A DNA stretch of 64,000 nucleotides from the NCBI GenBank assembly GCA_034008185.1, contig CM067084.1, positions 64,742,599 to 64,806,598 of the forward strand, given 5' to 3'. Numbering within the stretch: position 1 is the stretch's first letter; the number at the start of each line of letters is the position of its first letter. Source of the stretch: Gorsachius magnificus (taxonomy: Eukaryota > Chordata > Aves > Pelecaniformes > Ardeidae). The notes beneath the pieces are model-generated. The model was not told the DNA's origin, ran no database searches, and was given only the letters and a program-made list of their open reading frames with translations. The translations under genes and the position numbers were made by a program. Positions 13,762 to 28,696 of the stretch are shown piece by piece.

Positions 13762-14313
13762 TGTCCTGGTTTTGGCTGGGATAGAGTTAATTTTCATCCT
13801 AATTGCTGGCACAGCACTATGTTTTGAATTTAGGATGAGAGTAACGTTGGTAACACACTGATGGTCTAGTTACTGCTGAGCAGGGCTTACACAGAGTCAA
13901 GGCCTTTTATGCTTCTCACGCCACCCCACCAGCAAGTAGGCCAGGAGGGGCACAGCTGGGACAGGACACAGCCGGGACAGCTGACCCCAACTGACCCAAG
14001 GGATATCCCACACCATGTGATGTCATGCTCAGCAATAAACTAGGGGAAAAAAGCTGGCCAGGGGTCCATTGCTCAGGAGCTGGCTGGGCATCAGTCAGCA
14101 GGTGGTAAGCAATTGCATTGTGCATCACTTGTTTTGCATATTCTTTTATCATTATTATTATTTTCGCTTCCTTTTCTGTCCTATTAAATTGTCTTTATCT
14201 CATCCCATGAGTTTTATCTTTTTTTTTTCCCCTATTCTCTCCCCCATCCCACTGAGGGGGAGTGAGCAAAAGGCTATGTGGTATTTAGCTATCTGCCAGG
14301 TTAAACCACAAGA
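13762..14313 (+). mobile_element. Solo LTR of the same avian ERVL-type family (LTR 2)
   Basis: It starts TGTCCTGGTTTTGGCTGGG and ends TTAAACCACAAGA, matching LTR 1 end to end, with the terminal CA changed to GA. The flanking 5-bp duplication ATTAT is present at 13757-13761 and 14314-14318. It differs from the ATGCA of LTR 1, so the two are independent insertions. The ATTAAA polyadenylation signal is at 14183-14188, followed by a T-rich tract and the conserved CTCTCCCCCATCCCACTGAG block. No internal retroviral sequence is next to it. It is antisense to SLIT2. Confidence 0.9.
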
Positions 14314-14318
14314 ATTAT

Positions 14319-17300
14319 TAGAACATCATCACAATAGTCTTCAGAAAATATATTAGGAAAATTTTGTATTTAGCACTTTTTCCCCCTCATATTTATGCTT
14401 ACTGCCAAATGTAGACCAGAGAACTGGATCAGAGGAATAAAGCACACTACATAGGTTATTGTTTTACAGGTCTACACTTTCTAATAGCCAGTCACAATGT
14501 AGCTTCGGTGGTTTTTAAGATTTATAAATGAGCAAAACGTCCTAGATAAATAATGATATTTTTTCAGGCGCACATATCCAATTACCCCGTAAACGAACTC
14601 TCACCCCTGGCAGATACAAGAACTCATGCACATTTTAAGAGATTCACTCTCTCTTCTTTTTGGTAGACAGAGTTAAATTTCTGTTTAAAAACATTAACGT
14701 GGCAGTCAGCTTTGGCAAGTCTTTGATGCTTATGCCTGTCTCTCTGCTATGTATCAGGTATATATGCCACACATCTGATAAGGCTTCTCCTCTTTTGTGT
14801 GCCCAGAAAATCTGCTTGACACTTCTGACATGAAAATGATTAATTAATAGGGAATGCTAGGAGAAACTGTAGTACCACATTGTTATTCTGTAGTTTACTA
14901 GTATTTATTTCTTCTTTAAGAAAAATCATAGTGTACATCACCTGACATTGAATTTTTCATAGTATTGTATTTCTTAGTGAAAACTTAACTCTCTTATGTG
15001 TTCATCCACTGAATACCAAGTGTTGATATGGTCATTCATCGCACTGTATATTTTGCCTGTATTAGACCACTGCTTCATCAGCTGCACTGATTCTTTGTCT
15101 AAAATTAGCTGGTTTGGTTTGGACAGAGATTAGAGAAGAGATCAAAAACTGTTCCTGTTGGATGAAAAATGAATGCCAAGCAATTTGGGACTCATCCAAA
15201 ATTGTTCAATTTCCAATAAACAAGAAGTGTTGAGTAGGCACATGACATTACTGGAAACAATCATACTGATCCAAAAGAAAGGGCAGTAATTAATTTAATG
15301 TTTTAAAGTATAAATCAGTGAGATGCTATATTCCTCCATTGAGTTTATGCTAACTGAAGGAACTGCTCCATCGTAAAAAAAGACCTTTTAAACTTTACTA
15401 GAAGTTTGCTGTGAAACTTCTCATTCAGAAAATACAAACTGAAATTATGATCATCCTTTCTAATGGGCTTCTGGTTTACAGGTATGGGAAGTCTATTTTA
15501 TCAATTTAATTACATTTATCATGTTTCAATATATTAATATCACCAACACACAATACTTTAGCACAGGAAATACACAGAAAAGTGTAATTTTTTTTTAAGC
15601 TGTACGGTGTATAATAAAACCAAGAGCACGAAGAGAGACAAGACTTTTCAGTGTTTTGACACTTTCTCCAACCTAAGCTAAGGATGACCATATACAAGAG
15701 TTCTCACTATAATGCCTTACGAAAAATCAACAACCTCCTCCATGTCCATTTCATGCCACTCATACCTACCCCAAGATAAAGAATGGCAAGTGAAACAAAA
15801 GAGCAGCTTGCCAGCTTTTGACACAGAACATACAGTACTGAGTAAGCTAAGTAGGTTATTTATATTTATTTTGCATATTTTTTTTAACTAATGCAATCAT
15901 ATCTGGTCCATTTATTATTTAACTTTGTATGAAGATGGTGGATATACTATGTGATAGCAGTGGCACATCAATACTTTCAACCAAGGTAAATTCTTGTCAA
16001 TTGTGTACTATAATAGACACCTATTTTCAACTGCTACAGTTCTCTGTCCTTTCTACTGGAATATTGATCTCTACGGCATGCGAAGAAAAAAATCTATACT
16101 CAGTTAATGAACAGAGTAGCACCACAGAATACACAGGATTTAACTAAATTTACAGCATCTGTACTCCAAAGTAAAACTTGAAAAGAAGCAGAGTGATAGC
16201 AGATAGGATCTCAGGTAGCAAAACAGACTGAAGCAACAACAGGAAGAGGAAAAAGATTAAAAAACCTGAAGAGAACAGAAGTAGTTTGAGAGGAAAACGA
16301 ATGAGGAAGTTCTAAAAATCTAAGGCTGAAACACCCAGCCCATTACTTGTCCTGATGATTCCTATTCCTTCGAATAGATACGACATCACATAGGTTCACA
16401 ATCTTTTAAACTCCACCTGTTCTTCAAGGTGACAGATTCCTCTGCTGCGTGTTCCCAGTGCTTCGTTCAACAAAAAAGAAAGGGCACTGCGGATCAGCAG
16501 TCGCTTCCAACCAGTCTGTGGACCTCTGGATCATGCAAGTAGGAACAGTGCACAGTAAGTATGCCAAGCTTCCAGCTGGACAAACACTCGGCACGTTGAA
16601 TCCATATGTTCTGTAGCAGAGAGCTTTGTAAATGTTTCTAATACCATAATTCTTCAGTGGTAGCTAAGAGGGCCTCTTTCCAATTTTCTCTAAAAACTTT
16701 CATATTCTTCCTGTATAATATCTTTAAAATTCATCCTTTCCTACATAACATATAGTCATATAAGTAAAATTCATAATCTGAAATCATTACTCTAATAGCA
16801 CCCTGCTGTATGACTCTAAGTCATAATGCAATATGAAAAATTATGCAAATAAAGAATTTGGAAGGAAGTAAAGAGCATGCCAGTATATCTTACCCATTCT
16901 AGAGAATTCCTGTTTTCCTAACTTCTCTTCTAAGATCAGCTCTACTGAGTGGGGTCCACCTTCAGTAGTCTTGAGTAGGCACTTCTCACAAGCAGCTTAT
17001 CTCAGCAATCAACTGTATTTGCTCTTACCTTTAACTCAAATATCCTTCCTACTTCCTTTCCTGATCAAAGTACCAGCCTTCCCTCAAGCTTTCATGTTTG
17101 AAAGCTACTGTATTACCATTGAATCTTCTCTTTTCTAAACTAAACTAATTCTTTCAAACTGGTCTCATTCACTCCTTTTACTAAACCTCAAACTTATTTT
17201 GTTCTCTAATGGACTCCTTTCTCAATTTGTCCACATCTTCCTGCAAGAGAGGTGCACTGAAACTGGCTACAGCACTCTGACATCCCCCCCAATACCAACT

Positions 17301-19830
17301 TGACCAGAATAAATAGCCTGCTGTGTCTATTCTATGTCTGAAATGCACATACTGTACATTAGTCTTAATGCAATTTATAGAAAAACATTGTACTTCTGAA
17401 TAACATCCTGGCTGAATACTGAGCAAATACCCAACAACGCACTAATATCCTGGATACTTTATTGATGCTGCATAAGCGATTATCTCTTAAGTGTATTTGA
17501 CATTTCCCCCTTAAACATAGCTTTTTTTCACTGAATGTATTTCTTAATAGTATTTTTCCCCCATTTATAAACATTATTGATAATTTCAACTTAGAGAGAT
17601 CATTTTGTATGTATTGTCTCCTGAAGAATTTCAGGCAGCAGAAGAAACAGGTCTTTATCAAGCAGCATAGCAGTTTTGTAGTTCTCTGACTCCTATCATA
17701 TTCACGCTTTTCTTAAAACTCTGAGACTAATTTCCCAAAGTCCAGCATTTTGTTTCTTATTCAATCCCTCTTATACTTGGGTTCTACTCAAAACTTAGGA
17801 TCTCCTGCAGCTAGATTCCCTCTCTGACCTCTTCTCCTGAAACACACAGTGATTATCCCCTCTCCTTTTAAAACTTCCAATAATTTTTGACATTATTCTA
17901 CCCCAGATCATCACATTCAGGTAATCAGGTTTTCTCAATGGGTAATCCTTTGCTTGTGTGGGATGACAACTAAGCAGAGTAATATCTCTAGGCAGTAACT
18001 AGAAAATCATACAAGGCTGAATCCATGTAACTAAGCTCATAGTTTTAGATATTTCTATTAGCAGCTCTGGATAACTGCTCTGAGGATTTACAATATAGAA
18101 TGGACATTAAAAAAAAAAAGCATAAAGGTACCATATAGATTTGTAGTCTCCCTTGCACACAGAGTTTCTGACAAACAGATACAAAATCAGAAACTATTCA
18201 CAGCTCATCACCCCTTGGCTATAATTTTCAGACACATTCCTATCATCATCTTCCTTCACCAAAAGTAGTAACAGCTTGTGAGACTTTACAGGACTAAAAT
18301 CCATTTGGAGACACACTCCATAAATGTTTATCCAGAATTTATACAGACTGCAGACAGAGGATGGAGCATCAAGAGACAAAACATGCACAATATCCACATT
18401 TAGGGGCACAGTAAAATCAGAAAGAACGTATCATACATATTCACACAGGTCCACAAATTCCAAGTTTCAACCTTTCTCAGACTGAAGCTGTTCTGGAACA
18501 GTGCCACCGCAGATCTGAAGTTCTTCAGTACTTCCAACTGCTGACAAGGTTTCCAAAACGTATGTCCTTTAAGGCTGCGTTGTAAAATAGGCTTGGCACC
18601 TTTATCTTAACTGGCATTCAAATTACACCTTCTTTCAGAAACAAGCCTTTTACAAAAAAAAAAAATAATCAAAAAATGAACACTAGCAAAACGCTTAAAA
18701 TATTCTCTTGTTTTCTGAAGTTAAAATCATGAGATTCAAACAACTCAGAGCTGCCCATCAACATTAATTACTGTATTTGACTAACAGCATAAAATTCTTA
18801 CAATTAATCCAGTGATGCTTGCTTTGACTGTCGTCTTAGCACTAACAGCTTTTAAAGAATACACAGAAACAAAATTATTTACTGAGACTTACACAGTAAG
18901 GATTCTTCCTTTTCCATAATCATCAGAATGCTCAAGTTTCACTCACGTGTGAAAGTATACACGGTCCTACACACAGAACTGACTTTGGGGTGGGGCTTGG
19001 AATCCTTCATTAAATCCTAATTGGTTTCCAATATTTTTTTATTTTTTTTTTAAATGCATGTGCCATGGGCATAAGCATCACACAAAACCATCTAATGCAA
19101 CAGAACTTTGTTAAACAGACACAGAAGCTTTTTTTATACCTTTTCAGCTTCTATAACATAAGACACTAACTGTAAAATTACCCTGCCCAGGTACCCAAGA
19201 CATGAATTCTACACTGACATGTTTTAAGCTTTAGTATGTTGTTGAACTCGTTTGAAAAGCTGTTTAAATGCAATGCATTTGTTTGACAGTTTTTGTATTC
19301 TGAGATGGGATTCTGGAGATGCTGCTCCAAACCAATGGGCCACTGTTCCTTCTTTTTGCAAAATAATTCTCTATTCTTCCAATACCTTCCAAAACCTACT
19401 CAGTTAAGTCAGAAGCCAACATTTGGATGTGTTAGCACACAATAATTGCTAATTGTGTGCTTGGCTGATCACTGCACATTTCCTTTAAGATCCCTCACCT
19501 ATATTAATCCGCTACAGTCTACCTCAGTAAATCCAAATCTTTTAGTACCTTAATTTAAAAGGTTTGCTGATTTTTTCAGGAGTTATTTTTATTTTGATTA
19601 TATTAGTAAAAAAAACTACGTGCTTGCTACTGTAAGAGACAAAATGAAAACATTTCAGAAAAAGAAAGAAAATGAGTTACTGTAATAATGTTTATTCCAC
19701 AGTTCAATGACTGCCTCAAACTAATCTGCACATAACAGCCTGCAATCAGCACATGAAATTGTGACTTTTCTTAGAGCTGAAATAGAACCCTACTTGCTTT
19801 GCTTAATTATAAAGTTAAATATTTGTGTTT
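14319..19830. other. SLIT2: SLIT2 intron, no gene seen
   Basis: Nothing recognised. The stretch around 16330-16560 is somewhat richer in G and C than its surroundings but has no open frame with splice sites. Confidence 0.65.
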
Positions 19831-20073
19831 ATGATCACAGAATTGAGGTTGAAGTTAGAAGGGACCTCTGGAGATCATCTAGTCAACCCGACTCAAAACA
19901 GGCTCAACTACAACAGGTTGCTTAGGACTGGGCCCTGTCAGGTATTGAATATCCTCACAGATGGAGAGTCCAGTACTTCCCTGGGTAACCTGTTCCAGTG
20001 CTTATCACCCTTATAGTAAAGAACTTTTTAATCTCTGAATGGAATTTCTTGTATTTTGATTTGTGCCTTTTAA
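19831..20073 (-). mobile_element. CR1 LINE fragment B, 3' end only
   Basis: On the plus strand it reads as the reverse complement of a CR1 3' end: ATGATCACAGAATTGAGGTT, then GAAGGGACCTCTGGAGATCATCTAGTC, a GGGCCCTGTCAGG stretch, CCTGGGTAACCTGTTCCAGTGC, and CTTATAGTAAAGAACTTTTTAA. The match fades near 20073. It is more diverged than copies A and C and of a different subfamily. It lies in the same orientation as SLIT2. Confidence 0.87.
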
Positions 20074-23000
20074 AGAATTAATTTTTCTTAAGTTTAGAAA
20101 AAAATACAGGTATCACTCATTATGTAATAATGAAAGAGTAGGGAACAACTTTTCAAAATACCCTATGCTTTTGTACCTACACTTAATTTTATTTTTTGTT
20201 TTCAGAATTCTTCAGTTCACCATTTTACTATTTCCTGAAATAGTGACAAAACATTAATAAATATTATGTACAAAATTTTCACAGGATCCAAGATCTAAAC
20301 AACATGATACCTTTGGATTTGTGAGGCAAAATGCTTTTGCAAAGTTTAATTTCTTACTATAAATAAAAAATTTCAAAACATTTAAGCAAGGCCCAAAAAA
20401 CCTCCCCAACCATTCAATATACTTAGGTAGAAAGTATTTCGTTTTAGAATGAACATTTGACTGGTCCTCAAACTCCTCTGTAGACCAACTAACAAGATCA
20501 GAACTTATAACAAACTAATTCCCACCCAGAATATTGTCCTTATCACTTTTTTTTTTTTTAAATTAAAGGCTAAACTGTAAGGCATCTTGAGTTTTCTATA
20601 ACTGAAAATGGTAAATAATCAACTCACTTTATGTAGACATAGCTATCGGAGGACAAAAAAATTTCTTGTCTCCCAGGCAGTAATCTCCAACTGGTGAATA
20701 CTCCTGTATGACGGAGCACAGTTTTATAGACCTCCCTTTCTGCCTTCATCTGTTCCATTCACATAGGCTGTAAAATAAAGCCCATTAATTAACACTATTG
20801 CAGACTCCTTGACTGTTTGATTATCCCGTGATGACTGTCCTGGAGTCTGGGGGCAGGAGAAATTAAAAAAAAAAAGTTTATTTCTTCCTTGTCTTGTGTA
20901 TCTTGTGAATTGTCTAGCTGTTTTCAGGCACTGTAAGATTGAAGCTGTCTGGCCTGGCACTGTCCTTGGTAAGAATCTATGCTCATTTCTCAAAACAGTA
21001 TGATAACGCTTTTTCTTAAAGTTCTTGAAAGTGCATGCTGGTTTGAGTTATTCTCTACACTGTAAGACCATAGTAAAAATGTGTACTACATGACTATGTT
21101 TCTTGATGAATTATTCTTCCCTCTTGCACTGGTTCTAACCTCTTGCTCTTACCTTCCAAAACACAAAAAACATGCTATTAACTGATATGTTCAAAGCAGC
21201 CAGGTGGCTTTTTTTGATTGTGAGATAGCTCAGGTCACAAAACTGAGCTAATAATTTTGCAGTGAGGATGTTAGGCAAGTTACTGATGCTGTTAATAGTC
21301 CTTTAGTGACTCCTCATAAAACCTGGGTCTCAATAAACATGAAGTAGTTTTCCCACAGTGCACTGAAACAGAAGAGAACTCTTCATTTTACTGCATCACA
21401 AGCGATACCCAAAATACTCCAAGGGGAGACAGAAAGCACATATTAACTTTGACAGATCTTTGCAGCAGGACAATTGATACCCAGGGCAGTAATTCTGATT
21501 GCTGAGACAAAAAATCCAATCATCTATGTTCTTTTCATAATAAAGGTCATACACACTGTAATCAAGTCAGTTTTTACTTTGCTGATCAGCTTTCTCGAAC
21601 AAGAACAGAGGTAGGTAGGGAGAACAGTCAATATGTAAGAATAAAAAGAATTGAGAAATGGCATTAAAAAACCCACATTATTAGGCACCAAGATTTTTTT
21701 TTTATCTGCCACTAAAATTTAACGGGACTAATTAAGTGTCTTAAGTATTTTTCCTATTTTTATACAAAAATCATTCTCAAATAGCCTGACAAATAAAAAC
21801 ATGACTGAATACTTGCATATCCTTTTTCATCAGGTATTTCTACCTAGTTCAAAGAAAAAAGCATTCTGAGAAAAGTACACTACTAGTGATCCAGTTAAAA
21901 AGCAAACAAAGCAAGGGAGAGAAGAGTCTTCAAGTAGCATTTAATTGCAAAGGACCTTTCAAGGAATTTTTCATATTTTCCCAAAGAAATCCCTTGCAAA
22001 GTTGTATTTCATCATTAACTTCACAATCAACTATTTTATATTGAATACAGTACCAATCAAGTTCAACATCAGTTCTGCAATTCACTGTGACTAGACTAAG
22101 GAATGTAAATGCCGCTAAGTGTCCTTCAAGTCTTATGTTAAGCTTGAGCACCAAATTCCTTTGTAGTTCTTCTAGGGTATTACCATTAGTATAGAAGGGT
22201 TAATAGCAAAGGCTGGTGATTGTTTAAAAATTCACATTACCAAAGTGGATTACATTGCATCTACTGAGGGGATCAACAATGTAAGCCTACACTAAGCCAT
22301 TATTGCAGAAACAAAGCTTGCATTTTAAGCCTTTGGAAACAAGCATAAAATGGACAAAAGAAAAAATTCTTCTGATGTAAGAACAAGGCAAACACTACAT
22401 GCTTTTCATACAGACCCACATTTTCAGAGACATACAGAATACATGAAAATGGACAAATAGCCTCCCCAAAAAGCTCATCATGAACTCCTGACAAGATCAG
22501 CAAACTTGGAGAAAAGGACAAAACAGATAACTGTAAGTGATCAAGTGGTATAAAGGAGGTCTTGTCTTCTCTTTTATTCTAGAGGCAACAAATTTAATTG
22601 TCTTGAATTTAGGAATGAAGACTGGAAGAATCAAACATGCTTGTAAAAAGCTGAGCTTTTACATCCTCAGTGAATTGCTTGATGTTCAAAGGCACTAAAT
22701 GCTGCACGTTTCTATTAAAGTCAGTGGAATCTGAGGTTTCTCAACACATGCCCATTTATCTGGCCCGTCAGAACTCAAACCTCATTAATTCAAGTTTGAA
22801 AATATTAACAGAATCCTTTGGGATTGCTTCAACAGTTCTTCTTATGCTCCCCAAATCTATCACTAAAATTTGTCTTGTTGTACAAAATTAAAAACTGACA
22901 AATTAATGACATATGAACAAATGCCAGGCTGAGTAAGCTTTGTGATTTGGAATGCTATTGCAGATTGATTGTAAAGTACCTCTTCCCATCCTAAGACACT

Positions 23001-26000
23001 TATTACTACTTCCAGTTACAAATACAAGAGTTCAATATTTCTGACAAAGTACTTGGAAAGTGGAAAATTATGATGTTATGAAAGTAAATGAATATAACAT
23101 ATTCAATCTAGTACCAACTTATATTAATAAATCATTGCACAAGCTAGGTAAATTACAGAAAACATCGTAACCTTCTTCAGAAATCCTACTCTCCAGCAGT
23201 GAAGATTATTTTATATTGATAGCACAAAACATCTTATTTTAAGCACCATGCTAAGCTTCTCCAAGACATAACTAGACAGGAAAGCATCATTCAACATGTC
23301 TACAGTTTAGGTTTCTAAATATAACTTGCTTTTGTTTTAATTCTGCCTTGATGAATTGAAATTGGATCAGCTACTGAAAAGTTGTGCAAGTCTAAGAGTT
23401 AGCATTAATCATAGCTGAAGTGGACTACTGCAGACAGGTTCTGTTTTTCTGAAGTGTTTTTAAACTGTTAACAGGAACAGGCTTTAAGACATTTGTCTTC
23501 TGTGTTTACTTTAAAAAGAGCATCATTATTTAAATGATGCTTTTATGACTGCACAAGTAATGAAGTTCACACATGGAACAGTAATCTTCCTAGCATAGGA
23601 AAAATAATTCAGTGAATTTTCTTAGGTTTTAGAGGTTGGTTTTGCAAGACTCGGACTGAGTACTGAGAACTCTCAGCAGTTTTGCAAATTGGGCAATTAG
23701 TTTAAACAGGGTAGAAGATCTTTATACCAACTTTAATTCCCAAACTTTTAAAATCAGAATCTTCTTAGCATCTGCCTTAATCTGCATCTCAGACTTTGGA
23801 TCCCCTTAAGGATGGTAGGAGAAGGCAGAACAGATTAAATCCTTCCACACTGTCCCCCTGCTCATATATTCTATCAAATCAGAACAGATTCAAGTTTCTA
23901 AAAGATTTTTCCTCCTCCCATCTCTGATAAGGTGTCATGGCCTCATTTTCTCCCACACTCAGTCCAACAGTAGCTGAAATGCACTTATTAGTATTTCAAG
24001 ATATATAACAAGGTTTCTACTTGTTCTGCCTGTGGTTTTTTTTTCTTCCTTAAGGGAGGAGAAGGGATGCAATTGCGTTCATAAGCCTACTTTTTCTCAT
24101 TAAGGATGTTCCAGTATTTTCTTAAAATGTTACCTTTTCCCTATTTTTTAAAATTTATTTATCAGAACAGCCGAAAAAGTTATGTAGAAAGATTATAGGC
24201 AATTATATTTCTTTAAAATTGTATCCATGTGTGACATAATTTACATGTTCGGATACCCCATCATCTACTGATTAGACAAATATTGATTGCGAGAATAATC
24301 TACTTAAGAGAACTGGAAAGTCAGAATATTACCTCTTCGATTTGGCTTCATCTCATGGCTTGAATTTCATGGCTTGGAACATAGTCATTTTGCTAGCACT
24401 TCAGGTATAAAGCAACAAATAAAAAAACTTTTTTTTTTTTAAGAAATAAGAGAAAAATTGCCATTCTCAAAAGCCGAAGATTTTTTGAAAAACAATATGA
24501 AAAACTTAGAATACACTGTATTTTTTTCCCTTTATTCCTTTATTCTTGCAACATCTTCTAAAAAGCTGATCGGAATAGAACAAACTGGTTGCAGTAGCCA
24601 AAAGCATTTTTTCTGACATGTAATCAATTCTTTGCCCTGTGGACCACTTTGACATCTCATATCCAGTACACACATAAATAGGCCAAGATATGTCACTGGC
24701 ACTGACCTAATACCCTCATTTTTCTGATTACAGACTCACTCTCCATTGTGGAGCTACACAGCAGTTTTTGCAGACAAGCAACTCAGAAGAGTAACAAGGA
24801 AACAGAAATTATAAGGTGTCTAAATTCCAGTAAGTAGGAGCTGAGAAGCAGAAATGCAATATTGCTCTAAAAGAATACCTAACTTGGTTTTCAAGGACAC
24901 TTTTTAGATACAATTATGTATGACAGATAAAAATAATTACTTTGTATTTTTCAGAGTTAACATATTAATAAACAATTAGCAGGACAACAACTGTTTTTCA
25001 CAGGTAACTTATGAGGCTTACAAGCTGACACCCAGAAATCTTCATCCATCCCTCAGCTTTTGCTGCAGTGTCCCTGTGAACAGAATGAGCTGGGACTGAT
25101 GGTGAGACAGGAAAACGCTCTGTACAGAGGTACTGCCTGCCTCATAGATTCTCCCCTTTATACTGTTCTGCTTCAATATACCTAAGGAGTGCCGCTCTTT
25201 TGTCTTTAAGCAGCATATTAACTTTCTCAAAGTAACAAGGAAAAGGACTAAAGTACATGAACTGATAGAAGTCTTTCTAGGAAATTTCTGTAATTATGTT
25301 TAGATTTCCTAACTCTTAACTCCCTTGCCTCAATTCTATTGTATTCACTAATCTTTTAGTTATTTGTTAACATAAAAAAAATCAGATTGCCTAAAAGTAT
25401 TAAAAAGGGAATTCTATACTAGAGCAAGTTTCACTCATCTGACTTTAAAACAGAATTATAGTAAGATGCATTTTTTCCTCCAGGTGTCCCTACCATCCTT
25501 TTAAAATATTTTCTTCAACACTTGTGTGAATAAATGTACTTCTCTTTCCCAATCTCTTTCAATCAGAAATGAAACTGGGATGCAGCGGTAGTACAGACCC
25601 CTCTTTCACACCTCAAGAGAATCATTAATTGCTTACAAGGGCAAGAAGAAAGGCCAAAATTAAAACAATAGCAAGAGGAAGCACAATTAAACTGGCCAAT
25701 TCATGTTGGCATTTAGGGAAGCGTGACCTCATTTTAATATGCTGATCCCTGAAGGAGGTGAGGGAGAACACACTGAACTTACAAACTAGTATAGGGATAT
25801 AGGAAAAATGCTTCTGTTGGAAAATGCATATAACATAACTGCCTGCTATTTTACACATCTATCAAATACCTGATACTAATTCTTTGAACTAAAGTTGTGT
25901 CCACTCAACTGGCACTAGTGTGAAAAGGAACCTACTGGGCTTTGTTAAATTCTCAGCACAATAATTTATTCCTGACAAGAGCAGAAAGAGCAACAATCTC

Positions 26001-28696
26001 CTCCATAGGCATTGGCGTAGAGAGATACAAGTTTTACATGAGAAAACTGTCTTTGACATGAAAAACTAACTGTGAAGAGAGTAAACAATACAGGCACGAA
26101 TCAATCAAGACACATTGCAGGGCAGAAGAGCAAAAAGGCCTTGCAGCACTGATATATCCCTTGGCACAAGCTGGCTCAATAAAGATACTGAACGGAAACA
26201 ACTACTGCATGATTATTCCCAGTACCCACAGAGCACAGTGACAAGTTGGTAAGGGAAAGAATAGGATGGAAATAACCACAGTATCCCAAAGTCTAAGGAG
26301 TTGGACCTGTTGCTGCCCACTGGCACTTGACTATGAGTACAAGCTGGAACACACACCATCCTCTTGGATGAAGGGGAATCAGGAAGGCATCACCAAGTCA
26401 AAGGATATCTTCTCAACTCTAAGCTCAGAATTGTCTTAAAAGACGACCCCAGCCCCACCCTGGATGGTGTGTCCTGGGTAAAAATCTAAAGACAGCATTC
26501 ATAAAGTAGAGGCTTTCCTTACTGCCTCATCTCAAATTCAGCCTACAAAGAAAACAGAAGCAATTCTAGCACATTTAATCACTGATAAGGAACCCAACCA
26601 CGTCTGTGGTAAATTTGAATTATTTTATTTCAGTATGCAGTTTAAAGCAATGAAAAAAACTGAAGGTAAAGGTACAAGGTCTTCTCAGTTCTTGACAACT
26701 TTTAACTTTGTATCAAGAACTCGAGAAGCAGCCCAAAGTGTTAAATGAACATAAGGCTCAAGTCATGCAGTTCCATACCAAGAAATAGAAAAATAGCATG
26801 AGAAAAATTTCTGAATGGATTTCATCCTCCTCAGTTCAGGTTTATTAAACTCTACAGTATTTCAAATTGAGTGATATATTGATCAATAAATACAAAATTC
26901 ATGAACAGAGACATAGTGCTACGGGGCAGGAAGCAGGTTCCCTGATCATGGTGTAGCAATTTGTTTTACTGAATTATTATAAAGTGAAATGAAACACAGA
27001 CAGTAATAGCTAGGCTGATTAAATTAGGTCAAATATTAAGTGGGGTATGTCACTCATGCACTATGACTTTCAATGAATGAGTAGTTTCTTTAAAATCTGT
27101 GTAGGCATAGCCTCTGGACATGAGGCTGGTAAAGCTTGTTTTGGTTTGATTTTATATTCAGCTATTAGCCTTAAATATTACTTTGAATTTTTTTTTTAAG
27201 AGCACCAAAATGTATGTCCAATACAGAGGTTATGCACAAACAGATTAAAAAGATGTACTTGATTACAACAGAAATTAGTAAATTCCAATTTACTTCACTA
27301 TAATGCTAACTTAATTCTAATTATGCTGTTCACTTCCTTCCTAAATTGGTAGAATATCAAAATAAGATTACATCTCCTTTCATTCAGTGATAAAATACTT
27401 ATGGAAAACACTGTCCTCTAACGCAACACAAAGTATTACTCCTGAAATATGGTTCTTGTCTGAATAGCTAATGTTACTCAGAGCTCTCCACAGTGATGGT
27501 GAAGAAATAGTTACTCTGCTTGTTACTTTATCTTCATAAAGCAAGTCTTTATTACAAACATACTTTATAATGGCATTTTGTAAGCCACAAATGAAATGTG
27601 GTTTAGCTTGATAAAAATGTAAACATTTAATTAAAATAGATAATGAGTTAATCACAGAACAAGATTGCTTATCATGTAATGTAAAAAAGATAAAGTAAAT
27701 CACTACTCTATAAATAAACGTGCATAAATTCACACGTGTTTTATTCTCAGTGATTTCCATTTTAATGTTCATGTGCTAGGACCAATTCAATAAAAGCTGA
27801 AATTGTTCCATCTTCAACATTTACTGCTTTAAGACATTACACAAAGTAAACCAAACAGGTTAACATTCTAAAGTTTCCTCTTTGCTTACACTGAAACATC
27901 TCCAATTCTTAACCATTCTAATTAGGCACCTACTATGTAATAGAAAAGAATTTCTGAACTTCAAATGGAAGTATCTGCCAAAAAAATCTGACAGAGTTTA
28001 AAAGACCAGACTGCCTTCAAGAATTACTGTTTCTAGAGCACTCCTTAGATGGTATCAATCTAAATGCTTACGTGTCACGCTGAACATGTGAATTCTTTCA
28101 TATGTATATTGTAGAAAAAAAGGTTAATTCCTTTTCTTCTCACCCTTCACTTTTTCACCTAATTGTTTTTGAGCTGCTTAGCCTCTGAACTTGAAGTACG
28201 TTCTCATAACCTCCCTACTTTCCATTTGTGTGTTCTCTCCAGTTTTATGCTTTATTGACTGAATATAAATTGAGTTATGGCAATATATCCAAGTCACTAG
28301 TACTCCTGAAAATTTTGGTCCCATGTTAACTGACTCTAATATTAAAAAGGCACGTAAAACCACACTTGCTGTTAAGAGATGCTGTGTTTCCTGGAACACA
28401 GTGAACACTGTACATGGATACAAACACATCTATGCATATGATTGTGAAGGCATTATTTTGATTATAATAGTTATTTTAGTCATGCAATGAACACTACAAT
28501 TATCTCTGAAGTTCTCAACCTACTAAGAAAAATTATCTGACTCTTACAAGTAATTATGCACTACAACTGAGTCAACACATTACCTGACTGCTGGCCACAC
28601 AGGCCAAGAGAAAGATTCTTATCCCAAAGTTGCAGTAATTACTACACATCTCTTGATCTTCCAGTGCATCTGCATATGTACAGAGCATACAGGTCT
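20074..28696. other. SLIT2: SLIT2 intron, no gene seen
   Basis: Plain AT-rich sequence. The 130-codon minus-strand frame at 27380-27772 has no recognisable domain. Confidence 0.65.

Noticed and set aside
27380..27772. 130-codon minus-strand frame
   Set aside because: On the SLIT2 strand but without LRR, EGF or other motif and with AT-driven composition.
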